A DNA stretch of 64,000 nucleotides from Undaria pinnatifida (lineage: Eukaryota; Sar; Phaeophyceae; Laminariales; Alariaceae). Location: NCBI GenBank assembly GCA_012845835.1, contig JABAKD010000007.1:851992-915991 (forward strand), read 5' to 3'. A model generated the notes under the pieces. The model had not been told where the DNA came from, did not search any database, and saw only the letters and a list, made by a program, of their open reading frames with translations. The position numbers and the translations under genes are program-made. The stretch's first letter is position 1. Each line of letters starts with the position of its first letter. Below are positions 1-12,512 of this stretch, piece after piece.

Positions 1-709
1 CCACAAAGACCCACTTCGCAGATTTTTTGCCGTGATTTTCAAAACAAAGTGGAAGCTTACTGCGGTCATTTCGTCAACTATTGCGTAAAACCCCTACGAA
101 TCCCGAGCTTGAAATCACTCTCTTGTGGTTTCTCGGCCCAGCGTCGTTCAGGACACTATCGTTGGTACGAACTTGTGCGCACCGACCCAGATAGTTTTAA
201 GATAAATGCGGACCATCGAAAGACCAGTACATGGACCGACAACCCGACTAGCACGTGTGACGAAGGTTCACGCTTCGCGCTCACGACCTCCGGCGGCTCC
301 CGCGCAGGGCTGGTTGTATTTGCGTGGGATCAGGTCCAGGTGGGACCAGGGGGGGGGGTATGGTTTATATCGTTGCACATAAACTCGCACCAACGTGGAT
401 ATGGATATCCCGAACTTTTTCTTGTCGGTATCGCTGGAGGGCGAGGGTCCTGTTCAATGGTGAAATGTTTACTGGAGTCAAATATGCGGCGAACTAAGTA
501 CTAACTGGTTGATGGCGGTATTGACGAATTCTTCTGGTTCCCGCTCTTGCTGGAAGACGTAAGTAACCAAGTAAGATGCCGTTCAATGGTTGGTTATGCT
601 ATGCTAAGGTCTCGTCCAACGGTTGGTTATTTTCTGAAGGCAAAGATCCGGTTCTTTTTTCTGGAACTGGTTGGTGTCGTAATAATTGATTGGGTATGAA
701 TATCATGCC

Positions 710-1004
710 GGTCGCCCCGGTGGCGTATGAGGTCATCCTCGAGCCTGGTATAGGTCAGTTTCGTGAGTTCGAATCGCCCCGAGTGCATACTCGTATGAAT
801 TCGTTGGGACTTTTTCTTGCTCTCAAAGACACTTCCGGAAACGCGAGAGCGTGAGTTAGCAACACTCGATGACCAATCGACGAGCATTGGGATTGCTGAA
901 CCCTGTGCGCGATGAAAATTGAAGGCGAGAACCGGGGGGAAGAGAGGACGACACCTGTGACCACGGCTTGTCCAGAAGCTGGAAATTAGAAGTGTGCGAA
1001 AAAA
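710..1004 (+). mobile_element. tRNA-derived SINE (family A), copy 1
   Basis: The head resembles a tRNA: GGTCGCCCCGGTGGCGTATG carries an A-box-like TGGCGTA, and GTGAGTTCGAATC (about 763-775) is a good B box. The body runs through ACTTGCGGAAAGCGCGAGAGC-like sequence to CACGGCTTGTCCAGAAGCTG and an A-rich end. Length about 290 bp. Confidence 0.85.
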
Positions 1005-1030
1005 ACAAGAAATGAAGCAAAATCATTGTC

Positions 1031-1323
1031 GGTCGCCTCGTTGGCGTATCAGGTTATCTTCGGGCCTGGTATAGGTCAGTTTCGTGAGTTCGAACCGCCT
1101 CCAAGTGCATACTCGTATACATTGTTGGGGGCTTTTTCTTTGTGCACTAATTGACGTGCGGAAAGCGCGACAGCGTGAGTTAGCAGCATTCGATGAAAAA
1201 TCGACAAGCAGTGGGATTGCTGAACCTATGCGCGATAATAATTGAAGGCGAGAACCGGCGGGGGAGAAGGGACGACACCTGTGACCATGGCTCTTGTCCA
1301 GAAGCTGGAAAGTTGAAAGTGAA
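1031..1323 (+). mobile_element. SINE family A, copy 2
   Basis: Full-length copy directly following copy 1. Flanking AAATCAT words on both sides may be a short target duplication. Confidence 0.85.
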
Positions 1324-1364
1324 ATCATAATCATGTTCTCGTTCTTGTCGGAACGACAATATTC

Positions 1365-1505
1365 CGTCCAATGTTTGACTGTTTAAAGGAGACAAATATC
1401 CCTACACACACTGTTAATACAATTAATTTTAGTATAAAACCTATTCGTTGTATTAACAGTGTGTGTAGGGATATTTGCCTCCAGTAAACAGTCAAGCATT
1501 GGACG
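1365..1505. mobile_element. Foldback element, 58-bp arms
   Basis: Left arm 1365-1422 and right arm 1448-1505 are near-perfect inverted repeats (CGTCCAATG…AATACAA / TTGTATT…CATTGGACG) around a 25-bp AT-rich loop. No coding sequence. Could be a MITE or a hairpin-RNA source. Confidence 0.9.
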
Positions 1506-1507
1506 TG

Positions 1508-1590
1508 ATATTGGGGTGTCGTAAATTATTGTGTTTTTCACCATGGATGGAACTAACCCTAACCCTAACCCATCATGTCAACTTGTGACT
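1508..1590 (+). repeat. TTAGGG-bearing dispersed repeat (family H), copy 1
   Basis: GTGTTTTTCACCATGG-type sequence followed by GGAACTAACCCTAACCCTAA (tract 1553-1571). The downstream tail is short in this copy. Confidence 0.8.
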
Positions 1591-1989
1591 GGTTAGTGTG
1601 TGGAGCGGTCCGTGGATTGTTCTTGTCGTTGCCCTCGTTGGCAGTAGAGCTTACCAGCTTACCACGTGTTATTCAGTACAATGGTTGAGACTGTGTTGGA
1701 GATGAAAAGGAGGGTGCCTTACCGCTTTTTCGACAGCATGGGTGACACTCTTCAAATTATATATACCTAACCCAATGAAACGCAACAACCATTGTACATG
1801 TACGGGACACCCCATTCGTCTCGCACACAGTGTGCGTCAACCATGTTGTCGAGAAAGTGGTAAGCTCTACTGATGCAGAGGATTAGTCCCTACGTTGGTT
1901 GATTGCGTTGTTTTGACTGGGTTAGGGTTAGTGTTAGATGTAATTCCAAGCGTATGTGAACCTTTTTTCGAAGATAATATCGTTTCAAT

Positions 1990-2125
1990 GGTAGGGTGTC
2001 CTGCATTATTGTGTTTTTCACCATGGGTGGAACTAAGCCTAACCCTAACCCATGCCTGGTGTGAAAGATACCGATGACTGCCCCCTCATGACGTCATTGG
2101 GGTGAAACGGTTGAAAAATCACAAC
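1990..2125 (+). repeat. TTAGGG-bearing repeat (family H), copy 2
   Basis: Same lead-in (GTGTTTTTCACCATGGGTGG), CCTAACCCTAACCC at 2038-2051, and a tail ACTGCCCCCTCATGACGTCA then TTGGGGTGAAA. A related GGGTTAGGGTTAG lies at 1917-1930. Confidence 0.8.
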
Positions 2126-3321
2126 AACGTGTATCTCTGCAATAGTGTGTCAACAATTTCTCGTGAACGGAATAATTCAAATAGTGTTTCAACCATTGTT
2201 CGAAAAAATGTATAGCCCCGAGAGTGTCAACCATCGTGGAATATGTGGTAAGGTGCTCGCCTTGTTGGAGGGCTCGGACGCCGTTTGATTTTGGCGAAAG
2301 TCGCGTCAAACGATCGGTTAGTTACGGGCGGCAAAGAACACGCCATATAAGGTATAGCTGGTTGGTGTCGGGCGAATTGTCAGAGGGCTAACATCCCGTG
2401 CAACGATTGATTGGTCTCGGATCAATGATGGGTTGTTTACGGCAAGCGGCCAAAGAGATCTAGGTCTAGATCGCTTTCGTAGAGCAGGGCCAGGCTCTAC
2501 TCCAGGGATGCGTCTTATTGGTCCTGGTTGTCGAACCGCTGGCAAATCCATAGAAAATACGATGCTCTCGAACAAAACGCGTTTCTTGACCGCCGCCGTG
2601 TGCTTGGTGGAAACCCCCGCTTTCACTTGTGTTGTGACAAGGGGACGATATCGATCCATCCCATGCCGTAATTTTTGGTGGCGGTTTTTGACTGCGTCCT
2701 CACATTTGCTCATCTTGCGGTATTGCCGGTGAGTTTGGACTGAATGGTTTGTAGCGCTCATTCCTGCTCTATACACGCCTCCGTCGAATAATACAGAGCA
2801 CCTTTTCAGCATGGTTGTTTGGAATGGAGGGTATGATTCCGTTCCATGATTGATGCGTTCGTAGCGAATTCCCAATTCTTACGATGGTTTATTGTAGAGG
2901 TGTGAGACGGTAGTATTTCACGCGTAATAACTACCAGGTAGTCGGTAGGTGCTGCTAGGCAACTACCTGACTTTTGTCGGAAAATCGGCGAATGAAGCTA
3001 AGCTGATAGCTGGCCGACTTGCCGACTTCAATCAGGCGAGCGAAGCGAGCATAATCAGTTTCCCCGGTCGAAGGGTCCCCGCCCAAAATATGATATAAAG
3101 CATCCCGCATTTAGCAATCCTTCCTAGAAGTATGGAAACCCAGTAAGTTGGATGGTCGGCACCTCCTGCAAACGACTTGCTATTAGTCCGACTAGTAACT
3201 AGTCGGTGACTTGAATCGTGCCGACTCAGCTCCATTGATTCGCTATTATGGACTTGGCTCAACAGTGCTATCATACGAGTTTTTTTTCGCTCATCGGACA
3301 GATTACGATCTTTTTCTCTTC

Positions 3322-3617
3322 TTTTTTTCACACTTCTCCTTTCCAGCTTCTGGACAAGCCGTGGTCACAGGTTTCATCCGTTCTCCCGCCCGGTGCTCGC
3401 CTTTAATTTTTATCGCGCATAGGGTTCAACAATCCCACTGCTCGTCGATTGTTCATCGAGTGTTGCTACCTCACGCTCTCGCGTTTCCCGCAAGTCAATT
3501 GGTGCACAAGAAAAGTCCCCACGAATTTATGCGAGTATGCACTCGGGAGGTTTCGAACTCACGAAACTGACCTATATCAGGCTCGAGGATAACCTGATAC
3601 GCCACCGGGGCGACCGG
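3322..3617 (-). mobile_element. SINE family A, copy 3
   Basis: Reverse-oriented full-length copy: T-rich start, CCAGCTTCTGGACAAGCCGT, and a head ending GCCACCGGGGCGACCGG. Confidence 0.85.
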
Positions 3618-4349
3618 CACGACCTTATCAGGTACCAGGTATTTGACAAAAGGATTAAGGGTCACTTCTGTGCGATACGAAGATAACTACAGCAGTAGTA
3701 TACTGTATACAGTACGAGTCCCCCAGTAATGCGGTCGTGTGGTATAGAGAGCAATGTGACCAGCTTATTGTGTACTGTAGTGCAATTCCGCAGTCATGCC
3801 AAGCGTTTTTGACCGCCTTATATATGGATTCCGCCTTATTCAGACCGCCTTATCGGGGCACCCCTACTGTAAAACCCCAGCCGAATCAACCATTGTATCG
3901 GGGTAGCCCTCTTCTCCCTCTGGAACACTGTGAGTGTCAACCATGGTGTCGAGTAGTTGGTGAGGAGAGCTTCAATGGTTGACTGCACTTCAACGAACAA
4001 AAACTCCCCCCCAACACCGACCGCCTGGTAAATTTCTCAAAACGGATATTTCCTTTTTCAGGAGCTAGCCGGTCCTTTGACCTATTTTGTCATGCCTTTC
4101 ATTTTACGAAGGTTGATGACGCAAACGAATTTTGCCAATAGCAATCGAATTGGAAGAGGCCTACTTGTAGATACACCTTAACAGTGAAATATTTAGGGGG
4201 GCTTTTCCTGTGCTATGCAACGCCCGCCTCACATAAGGGTGAGGCTGATGAGCCCATTACGGCACCCCCCCCCCCCCCCCACCCCACCCCGACCCCCATG
4301 CATGTCTCCTGCGCAACACAAGCTCTACCCCCCTCACCCGTAAAATATT

Positions 4350-4935
4350 CATATAATTGTTGGCCTCGGTCGGCACCGACGCTGTAAAACATTTTATTCA
4401 TATTGGAGTTGGCGTTGGTTGGCAACGACGCTGTAGAACATGCCATTCACTGCGTGAGCTAGACAACCAGGGTGCCGTTTTTTATTTTATTTCATTTTGG
4501 CGGTCACCATGATGGTTATCGAGTTAGATCATATTGTGCGGGGTGGAGAACCCTAACTCCTTACAAGGGGAATGATCGAATGATCGCATCACGTAGTGTG
4601 AAAATGGTAAGGCACCCACAAGGCAGTTACATAGCAATACCCATTGCTGTCTCTGCAGTGGTCACACCAGAAAACGAAGTATAACTAATTGGCGCTGTCA
4701 TCCATAAGCAAGAAGGTAGGCACAAGGATGCCCATGTCCGTCTTACAAGCGGTTCTTGGAAGGATGCAGTTCACCCTTCATGCGACTCGCCGAACACCTC
4801 ACGGCGCTTCGCGCTTGGTGCAAGCGATGTCTGCCTGGTTGGTGAAAACCCGACGTGCTCCTTCCCGGCATAGTAGGGATGCGAAGGTCTATGGTCATAC
4901 GACTACGGTCATGCACAAGCTGAGTACACCCCTCC
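4350..4935 (+). repeat. Dispersed repeat family I, copy 1
   Basis: About 580 bp with the blocks GGCACCGACGCTGTAAAACA, GAACACCTCACGGCGCTTCG and GCATAGTAGGGATGCGAAGG, ending in a C-run. Copies recur at 22900-23200 and, reversed, at 48325-48900. No ORF is shared between copies. Confidence 0.8.
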
Positions 4936-4940
4936 CCCCC

Positions 4941-5087
4941 CGATCTGCCTGGTCCGGGGTTGTCCTGATCTGCCTGGTCCGGGGTTGCCCCGATCTGCCT
5001 GGTTCGGGGTTGCCCCGATCTGCCTGGTCCGGGGTTGCCCTAATCTGCCTGGTCCGGGGTTGCCCCGATCTGCCTGGTCCGGGGTTT
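4941..5087 (+). repeat. 25-bp minisatellite, about six units
   Basis: Unit CGATCTGCCTGGTCCGGGGT plus TGCCC, with 1-2 substitutions between units. Sits directly after family-I copy 1. Confidence 0.95.
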
Positions 5088-5149
5088 CGGGGGGGTTCGG
5101 CCGTGGCGCCTAAAGGAGGCCTAGATACACCTTGATAGGGAATCTTTAC

Positions 5150-5345
5150 CGGGAGGTTAGCCGTGGCGCCTGCAGTCGACCACCCGACCCGAACTCTAGC
5201 GCTGCCCGAACGCGGGATGACCTGTGCTCAAATTGTTGCGGCTTGTAAAGACTGTAGGTTGACTGGCTTGGCTTGGATGCTGTGCTTGGCAAGACTCCAT
5301 GGTTGATTCGGCCGGCTCGGGATGTCGTGGCTTGGAAAGACGCTG
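5150..5345 (+). repeat. Dispersed repeat family D
   Basis: GACCTGTGCTCAAATTGTTG … GGTTGATTCGGCCGGCTCGG block; recurs at 14625-14800 and in part at 6010-6160 (GGGGTGACCTGTGCTTGGAT). Confidence 0.65.
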
Positions 5346-6284
5346 TTGAATGGTCAATGGAGCCGATTATATAAAATGCGTATTAGCGAACCAGAGTGCG
5401 TACACAGCTACCTTAGGAAAATTCGCGACCCACGCGTATCTACTACGTAGCATGGGAGATACCTCGAAACGGGTAATCTATGAAGAGTTGGTGTGGGCTA
5501 TCAACGAATTTGGGCCGAGCCGTTATCCACACTGCTCTGGTACTGCGCAAACCACACCTGTTATTTGCACAGGTGTCTGCGGAAAAATATACACGCAAGC
5601 GATTTCTAAAAACCTATTGTGGGCGGTGCTAGCGAGGGTGCAATAACGAATCTCCCCTCGCAACCTGATTCAAGGAAATTTATTTGGTTACAGTACTAAT
5701 TAGTACTTGTACTGCTGTAGATTAATTTTGCTCTATTATTATTTTCCTCCGGCGGATGGGGAAAAATAATGCTTGCTCTGGCCACACTACCAAGTATTTT
5801 CATACACGTACCATCTTGCGTCATATGCATTCGTAATCCAGCGCTATGATTATTGTCCCCTTCAGTTCCCATGATAGCGATAGCGATAGCTTGAGCTATC
5901 CTGTCCCTACCGGCGGTCCCCGTTACCACTCCAGCAGCGCAAGCTGCCGTTGTACACGGATGCGTGGGTATGTCGATGTACTGTAGATGTAGGCTAACAT
6001 ACGCAGGGTGGTGCGTGATGATCGGGCGGGCGGCAAAGCTAACCCGATCCCGAGTGTTAAGGTATCCCTTACACTGACCCCATAGTTATGGGGTGACCTG
6101 TGCTTGGATGTTTGTGGCTTGTGCATTGCGGCGGTCGTGGATGCTGCTTTTTTGGAAAGCCGCACCACCCATAAGATTGTCTCGTCTAAAACCCTTCAAA
6201 ATATACTTGTGTTAGGGACGGTTTGGACTGCATACCAAAACGTAGTGTTTCACTACACCCACTACCCTAGAATCGACAACATGA

Positions 6285-7012
6285 AACTGTGTTGTCGGTG
6301 TGCAGGCCTTTGCAGTGCCCTGAAGAGGCACTGGTTGTGCCCTGAAGGCGGTGCCTTGTCGCAAGTTTGGTGTTGTTTGACCGTCGGTAACACCAGCGTG
6401 CGGTCGGTGTACCCCTCTGGGCACGGGTAGTGCCCCCAAGATGTTTTATGTTTCGTTATTTTACTGGCGGTAACACCAGCTCACGGCCCGGTAGACGCCT
6501 TTGTGTGGTTAGATAAAACAACAAATTATAGCATTGTGGCCGTAAGTCCCAGGTTTATGTGTTTTCGATATGAGGGGACCTCTAGTTGAACATGGGGTTT
6601 GCAAGTACATGCGTAGTTTGGAGGGCTCACGCTGAGGTGGTATAAGGTCGGGGGGCATAAGGATTCCAAGCGGCGGCAGGCTGGAGGTGTGCAAAACTTT
6701 ATTTTCGTACCCGTTATGCAATCAGTTATCGTCATCGGCGTGAGGCACTGATAGTGTTTTAAAGGCGTTTTACTGTTGGTAACACCAGCGTGCTGTCGGT
6801 ATGCGCTGCTACATCGTCGGTAGATCTGCTTTGTTGTCGGTGTGAAGGCACTGATAGTGCTCTGATAGCGTTTTCTATGTCTTGATTTTTCTGTCGGTAA
6901 CTCCAGCGTGCGGTCGGTATACATCTCCGCATTGTCGGTAGAGCCCATTGTGTTTATCGGCGTGGACACTGGTAGTGTCCTGAAAAGTCTTGTTGCGGTA
7001 ACATAGCGGTTC
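6285..7012 (+). repeat. Complex minisatellite (GTCGGTAACACCAGC family)
   Basis: About five degenerate units of ~125 bp carrying GGTAACACCAGCGTGCGGTC and AGGCACTGATAGTGCTCTGA. An unrelated piece at about 6520-6720 interrupts the array. Confidence 0.75.
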
Positions 7013-7273
7013 ACCCTCCTTTTATTTGGCTCCTCACCTCAGAAGCTCTATGCAGAGCCGCGACCGTGGTAGTTTGTTTTTTCCACATCTTTTCGCGGTA
7101 CATGGCCCGACCTGAGTCGGATCGGGTCAGGAAAAGCCTTGCGGGTCGAGTGGAGTCGGGTGTCGGGACAGAAGTTGTTTAATTGTCACTGGCCAGGTCG
7201 GGTCGGGGTCGGGAGGTTAACGATCTCAGACGTCGGGTCAGTTCACATTTGTTCTTTCCTTCTCTTCTTCCCT

Positions 7274-7477
7274 TCTCTTTTTGTATCTCACTGTTACTTT
7301 CCAGCTTATGGGCTAGCCGTGGTCATAGGTGTCGCCCCTTCCCCCCGTTTCGTGCCTTCATTTTTTTATCGCGCGGAGGGTCGTTCCGCAATCCCAACGC
7401 TCGTCGATTTTCATCAAATTGTGCTCACTCGAGGTCTCGCGCTTTCCGCGAGTCAAGTTTTGCACGAGAAATATGCT
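7274..7477 (-). mobile_element. SINE family A, copy 4, head missing
   Basis: Body from CCAGCTTATGGGCTAGCCGT to the GCACGAGAAA segment is present. The tRNA-like head is absent, replaced by family-J repeat sequence. Confidence 0.75.
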
Positions 7478-7744
7478 TGAGCTATGAATTCGTCTGCGCT
7501 GGTCGGTGTTACTTACTTGCCGGGATACTCGCCGGTTTACGATTTTTGTCGGGGCGTTTTACGGGCCAAGTCGTGTAATGGTAACCCGTCCCGAACCACG
7601 AGATTTTAAAGCCTCCTGACACGACCCGACCCGACCCGACCCGTCCCGTGAGATTTGGACACCTCCTGACCTGGCCCCGCTCGACGCGAGCTTTTGATAA
7701 CCTCCTGGCGTGATGGGCGGGTCGGGCCATGATCCTTTGAAAGT

Positions 7745-8160
7745 CCTTTTTTTTGTTTGGTGTTTACTTGTTTTCCCCCCGTTTCTACTTTCGACGCCTC
7801 CGGGATACCAACCACACTCCGAAGAGGAAGCTAAACTAAACGATGATCTCGTTTTAGCTGTCAACAGTCGTTGTTTCTCGCGGTCACTTGCGGGGTGGGG
7901 TGGCTAATTACTTTCTCATTGGTTTCCGACTTGCGACACCCATTTCATGCCAACCACGCCCCAAGTGGAAGCTAAACAAAGCTATAAACTCGTTTGAGTT
8001 TTTAGCTACTAGTAGTCGGCGTTACCTGCCGGGTTTCTTGCGCGGCGGCTCTTTGTTTTTCTATTGGTTTCCAATGTGCGACCCCTTCGGGATTTCAAGC
8101 CAACCATCCCCATTTGAAGCCAACCACATCCTGAAGGGAAAGCTTATAGTCTCAGTGCGA
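7745..8160 (+). repeat. Family J tandem repeats, three units
   Basis: Units of ~145 bp with TTGCGACACCC-type, CAAGCCAACCA-type and GAAGCTAAA-type blocks. Two further units lie at 17590-17900. Confidence 0.7.
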
Positions 8161-8162
8161 CG

Positions 8163-8247
8163 ATGCCCTTGGGGCGGGGGCTCGAACCAGCGAAACCCGC
8201 CGTAGTAGTTATGAGGTTAACCCACTGGACCATCGGGGGCGCCGTGG
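8163..8247 (-). repeat. tRNA-like head, probable SINE of family J
   Basis: The reverse strand reads GGCGCCCCCGATGGTCCAGT then GGGTTAACC (A-box-like), and GGTTCGAGCCC (B box) about 30 nt later. The acceptor ends do not pair as a tRNA, so it reads as a tRNA-derived SINE head adjoining the family-J units. Confidence 0.6.
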
Positions 8248-8397
8248 CCCGACCCGAACCGCGAGAAGTGACCCGTCCGGTGAATAGTCCTGTGTGTTCC
8301 CGGGTTATGCGACGACTTCCGATTTCTTTTTTTTTCGTTGTTGGCGGATGTATGACTTGCTTCAGCTCGTATGATACAGCATATAAACAAGATGGCG

Positions 8398-8913
8398 ATC
8401 ATGGAGACGACGATCGCCAGCTTGTCTTCATCCCTCGATAACCTGAAGAGGGGCCGAACACCTGTTACTACCCCCAATCGGGAACGGTCCACGCAAACCT
8501 AATCCGCACGTCTATAAGATGTTGATAAATTCTAGAAAACTGGCTTGTGTTTTTTTCAACACACCAGCAACAAAAATTCAATGTAACTCAAAAAGACAAC
8601 AAATCCAGATTATACATTAATGATGAACTTTCCCCAAAACCTGTCCTCCACAGTACCCCCCTCTTTATGCGCTACAAATCCATCTTGTCAAGAATGAATT
8701 GTGGCGATCATTCAGTAAGGGAATGATCCTTGATATGGTGAAGATACTTGGGTCGTAGTACATAGCATTGGTACGTTCGTTCAAGTGGAGTAGGAGTTGA
8801 GCGTTTGCGTGAGGTTGGTCTGCGTTCGTCTTTCGATTGGGGGTAGTAACATGTGTTCGGCCCCTCTTCAGGTTATCGAGGGATGAAGACAAGCTGGCGA
8901 TCGTCGCCATGAT
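8398..8913. mobile_element. Element with ~80-bp inverted arms (~515 bp)
   Basis: Arms 8398-8480 and 8834-8913 are almost identical when reversed (CGATCGCCAGCTTGTCTTCA … TTACTACCCCCAATCG), with a 3-bp indel near the outer end. The 350-bp centre has no ORF I recognise. Looks like a non-autonomous long-TIR or foldback DNA element; flanking target duplications are not clear. Confidence 0.8.
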
Positions 8914-9689
8914 GGCCGCTGGTCTTTTTGTCACTATGAGGAACGGATGACTACTGTACCCCTAGTGACCCCATCGGGAGCCAGTTAGATCCTTTATTAG
9001 AGCGATAAATCGAATTATTAAGAAACGAAAAACCCTTTAGACTACGGCGTGAGCGCGCGTTCAAAGAACAGCGGTAGTGGTACCGGCACTATTGAGCCGG
9101 CGCCATAAAAATGACACTAGACTGTAGCCTATTTTCGTTTAATCGCGATACTGGCGGGAGAACCGATGCAACTATATATTGTTGACACCGCGTGATGCTC
9201 GCGACGAAGTGTAACCGCAGAACAGGCGATGTTCAACCATGCCTGTGGGATGCTTATGTTAATACTACCAAGTAAAATCATACTTGCGGAAGGATGGGTA
9301 TGACAACCCTAGTTGACACTCCATGCTCGACTGCCCCGCTGAGACGTGGCACTTGTGCTGTCCGTTCAGAGTATTTTTCTATATCGAACGTTCGATATAT
9401 CGAATTGTCGCACTTTCGAGAAGCAAGCTGGGGTCCTCCTTAAAGGCGGTATCCCCAAATAAGACAGAATCCCGAAATGGCTGTCAAAACCGCTTGGCGC
9501 GACTATTACAAGACTATTACAAGGGAATTGCACCCGTAACCTGGAATGAACATGGTAAGGCGGCTTCCCCCGATAAGGCGGTTATGTTCCTCTGGCACAC
9601 CACCCTTACTGGGAGACCCCTGCTGCTGTACTTTACTGTATAGAACTTAGATATATACATATATGTATATCGAGGTACGCTGTGTATGG

Positions 9690-10215
9690 GTGGGTTCTAG
9701 TGATGTTGGGCGAGTCGGCGCTGTTGACATATACCAAGCTGACAGTCTAGGACGCAGCAGGACCTCTATGTACACGCCCAGTGGGTGCGCGAGTCGTGCT
9801 GTGGATGTAGCCTAGCTGACACGACAGCACCCAATGTATATATGTGTGTGCAAACGCTGTAGTGGGTCGAAGTCGGTGTTTGTTGGCATAGCCCCAGCTG
9901 ACACAACAGGAGCCAAGACGTATATATGGCTTGGCGAGGCGGTGGTTGACCTAGACTTGCGGACGCAATGGGATCGACCCTCTGTGTGTACAGGCCCTAA
10001 GGCTGGACGAGTCTGCGCTATTGACGCAGCCCCAGCTAAGACAACAGCACCCGGGACCTCTGTACGTACAGGCCCTGTGATTGGGTGCGTCGGCGCTGCT
10101 GATGTAGCTTCAGATGGCACGGCAGGTCCTTAAATATACAGGCCCTGTGGTTAGTTCGATCGGTGCTGTTCACAAGACAGTCTCAGCTTACGCACCGGGA
10201 CTCTAGACCTCTGTA
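9690..10215 (+). repeat. Complex minisatellite, five to six units of ~85-110 bp
   Basis: Units share GGACCTCTGTGTGTACAGGC, GTCGGCGCTGTTGAC and CCCAGCTGACACAACAGCAC variants. ORFs here on both strands are by-products of the repeat. Confidence 0.8.
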
Positions 10216-10299
10216 TGTTCGTTGAACACCGCAAGCAGGGAGATTAATCAGCAGCAGTGCTTATTTTTGATAGTGTACTGCTGCATCAAATAATAAACT

Positions 10300-11180
10300 C
10301 GCCCGCCTTGCCTACCCCCCCACCCCCCTCAGCTATTAAAAACGGGCAGCACGGTCAGCTGGAAATGCAGTGATGCGTTCGCTTTTGTTTTTTGTATTTA
10401 CCCCCCCCTCCTCAACCGCTAGTTAAAACGGGCAGCGTGTTGAGCTGGCAAGTGCAGTGACGCGTTCGCTTTGTTGTCTGTATGTAACCCCCCCCCTCTT
10501 CAACCGCGATTAAAAATAGCAGCAGGATTAACGGGGGGTTGCAGGAAGCCGCTCGCTTTTGGCATGTTTATCTAAGCCCCCCTCCACCCCCCACCCCCTT
10601 AACAGGAAAGACGTACGATGAGCGCAAGGTTACGTGGTATTTGGAAGAAACGTATTTAGCACCCAATGGTGGAGCTGTCTTCATTAGGAGTAGGAACGAT
10701 GCTCCTTCTCGAAAGGGCTACGTGGTCTATGGTCATGTGCTGAAACAAGCAGTAAATGAGTGCGCCCCCCGCCCCCCCCTCCCGATTGCACACACCCGTC
10801 ACCGATTTAGAAACCGACAGCAGGGGGAGCGGGGAGTTGCAGTACGGCGTTCATTATGTGCTACAGTAGTACCCCCCCCCCATCGCTGTAAGAAAATTTA
10901 GCGTGAATTGGTTGATGCAATAAGGTATTAATAGTCCCCGTTTTGATCTGGCTCCTCACCACCACCACCACCACCACCACCGCTATGATATAAAAGGCGT
11001 CAGCAACGTGAAGTGGGCGGAGCAGTACTGAGGAGTTCACCTTTGGTGCTTTAACCTATTAGTATTCCCGGTTTTGATCTTGTTTTGGGCTACAGCAGTC
11101 CCCATTTTGGTCTGACTCTCCCTTCCCCCCCCACTGCTGTTTTCAACGTCAGCACGGTGAGCTGGTTGGTACCGTAGGCG
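10300..11180 (+). repeat. C-run minisatellite, ~90-105-bp units
   Basis: Each unit has a run of 6-9 C, then TCAACCGCTATTAAAA-type sequence, CGGGCAGCACGGTGAGCTGG-type and GCAGTGACGCGTTCGCTTT-type blocks. About eight degraded units; one contains (CAC)n at 10958-10980. Confidence 0.78.
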
Positions 11181-11935
11181 GGCGCTCGCTACCTTCTCCT
11201 TCCTGGGAGGGGAGACGGTGCGATCGGGTTTGGACCCGTAGCTCATGGTGTCACAAGAAGCCAGGAGAAACATCAACACCAACGGGCTTCAACAGCAGTG
11301 AGCCCTAGCGTGTTTCCCGGTCAGTTTACTACCAGGGTACCTGGCGGGTAAAATACCCGGATCTGTCACTGCCGGTAGGATGTAATACACGCTGAGTGTT
11401 TAGGCCGGGGTGCCCGACATGAACGCATGCAAACCCGGGCGCCCGGTTGTTTGCATGTCCCCCCCTTGGACAGAGCCGCCTTCACCGCAATTCTGGATTA
11501 TTTTGTAGGATGAAGTATGGGAATCGGGGTAGTTGGCTTGGCCCACGTGTGCTTGCAGTACTATAAGAAAGAACATATCAAAAGGTGCGCAAAACATTAG
11601 TTTTGACCCTAACCACTAACCCTAAAGACGTTTGTCCGGAAAACATCCGATTTTTTTTTATTTTGTTGACCACGTCAAGACTCGTATCAAAATATTCCCC
11701 GATTTCCATACTTTGTCTTGAGTAATAATTCGAACAAGGCTGCTGCGGGACGCCTCTTCGTTTACATTGTGTACAATAGTGGATTTGCATAGCTCATGAT
11801 GTCGCTAAAAGCCAAGGTAACCACTAGTACCGGCGGGCTTCAACAGGAGTGGGCTCCCTGCTCCCTGTCGCGGCCTTGGGGCATCGCCACTTCTTTTTCA
11901 TGTTGTTGCTTTTTTATCGCGTGAACTATTTCTAG

Positions 11936-12505
11936 GGCCTCGATAGCGTCGTTTAAGAGGACCAATGATGCACATGCCCTTGTTGAATTAAGGCGTGATG
12001 CACTGCGGTATATATTGTCACACTTATTATAGGAGTTAGGGTTTCGTTTGTTATGTTTTTATCAGCGGTAGGCACTTTAGTTCCTCTTCTTTTTTTGCCC
12101 TCGTGAATTAGGACCTGGATGGCGTCCTCTGTTATATTATTCACTCCAAATTTTGTTATACTTTCATATGTTTCTCCTTTGATTAATCTTGTGAATTTTG
12201 TAGGGCCTCGATAGCGTTCTCAGGTAAGAGACAAATACAGGTATCCCCTTGGTAAAGAACGGGAGTTGGCGATGCAAGAAGCCGTTCATGGTGGTATTGT
12301 GTTCACTCACATTTTTGTTGTATTTTCATGTGTTCCTCTTTTATTTCTCTTGTGAACTTTGGTACGGCCTCGATGGCGTCGTCGGAGAGGGGACCAATGA
12401 AACAATTTTCCTTGAAGCATGAAAGACGTGTTAAACGGCGGTATTCGCGCCCGCTTTTCCCCTTTGTTTTACATTTTCCCTCTTATTTTCTTGGGTACTT
12501 TCCAG
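11936..12505 (+). repeat. Four degenerate copies of the start of B56 exon 1
   Basis: Copies of the exon 1 start (GGCCTCGATGGCGTCG) begin at 11936, 12112, 12204 and 12366, ahead of the intact exon at 12506. Each is preceded by similar T-rich intron sequence (…TTCTCTTGTGAACTTTG…), so the unit is intron plus exon. The copy at 12366 keeps the ATG and about eleven codons; those at 11936 and 12204 have ATA in place of the ATG. Confidence 0.85.
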
Positions 12506-12512
12506 GGCCTCG

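Noticed and set aside
2318-2875. 185-codon ORF on the - strand
   Set aside because: No recognisable domain, a competing ORF on the other strand, no splice-supported neighbours and no similarity recalled. Not called as a gene.
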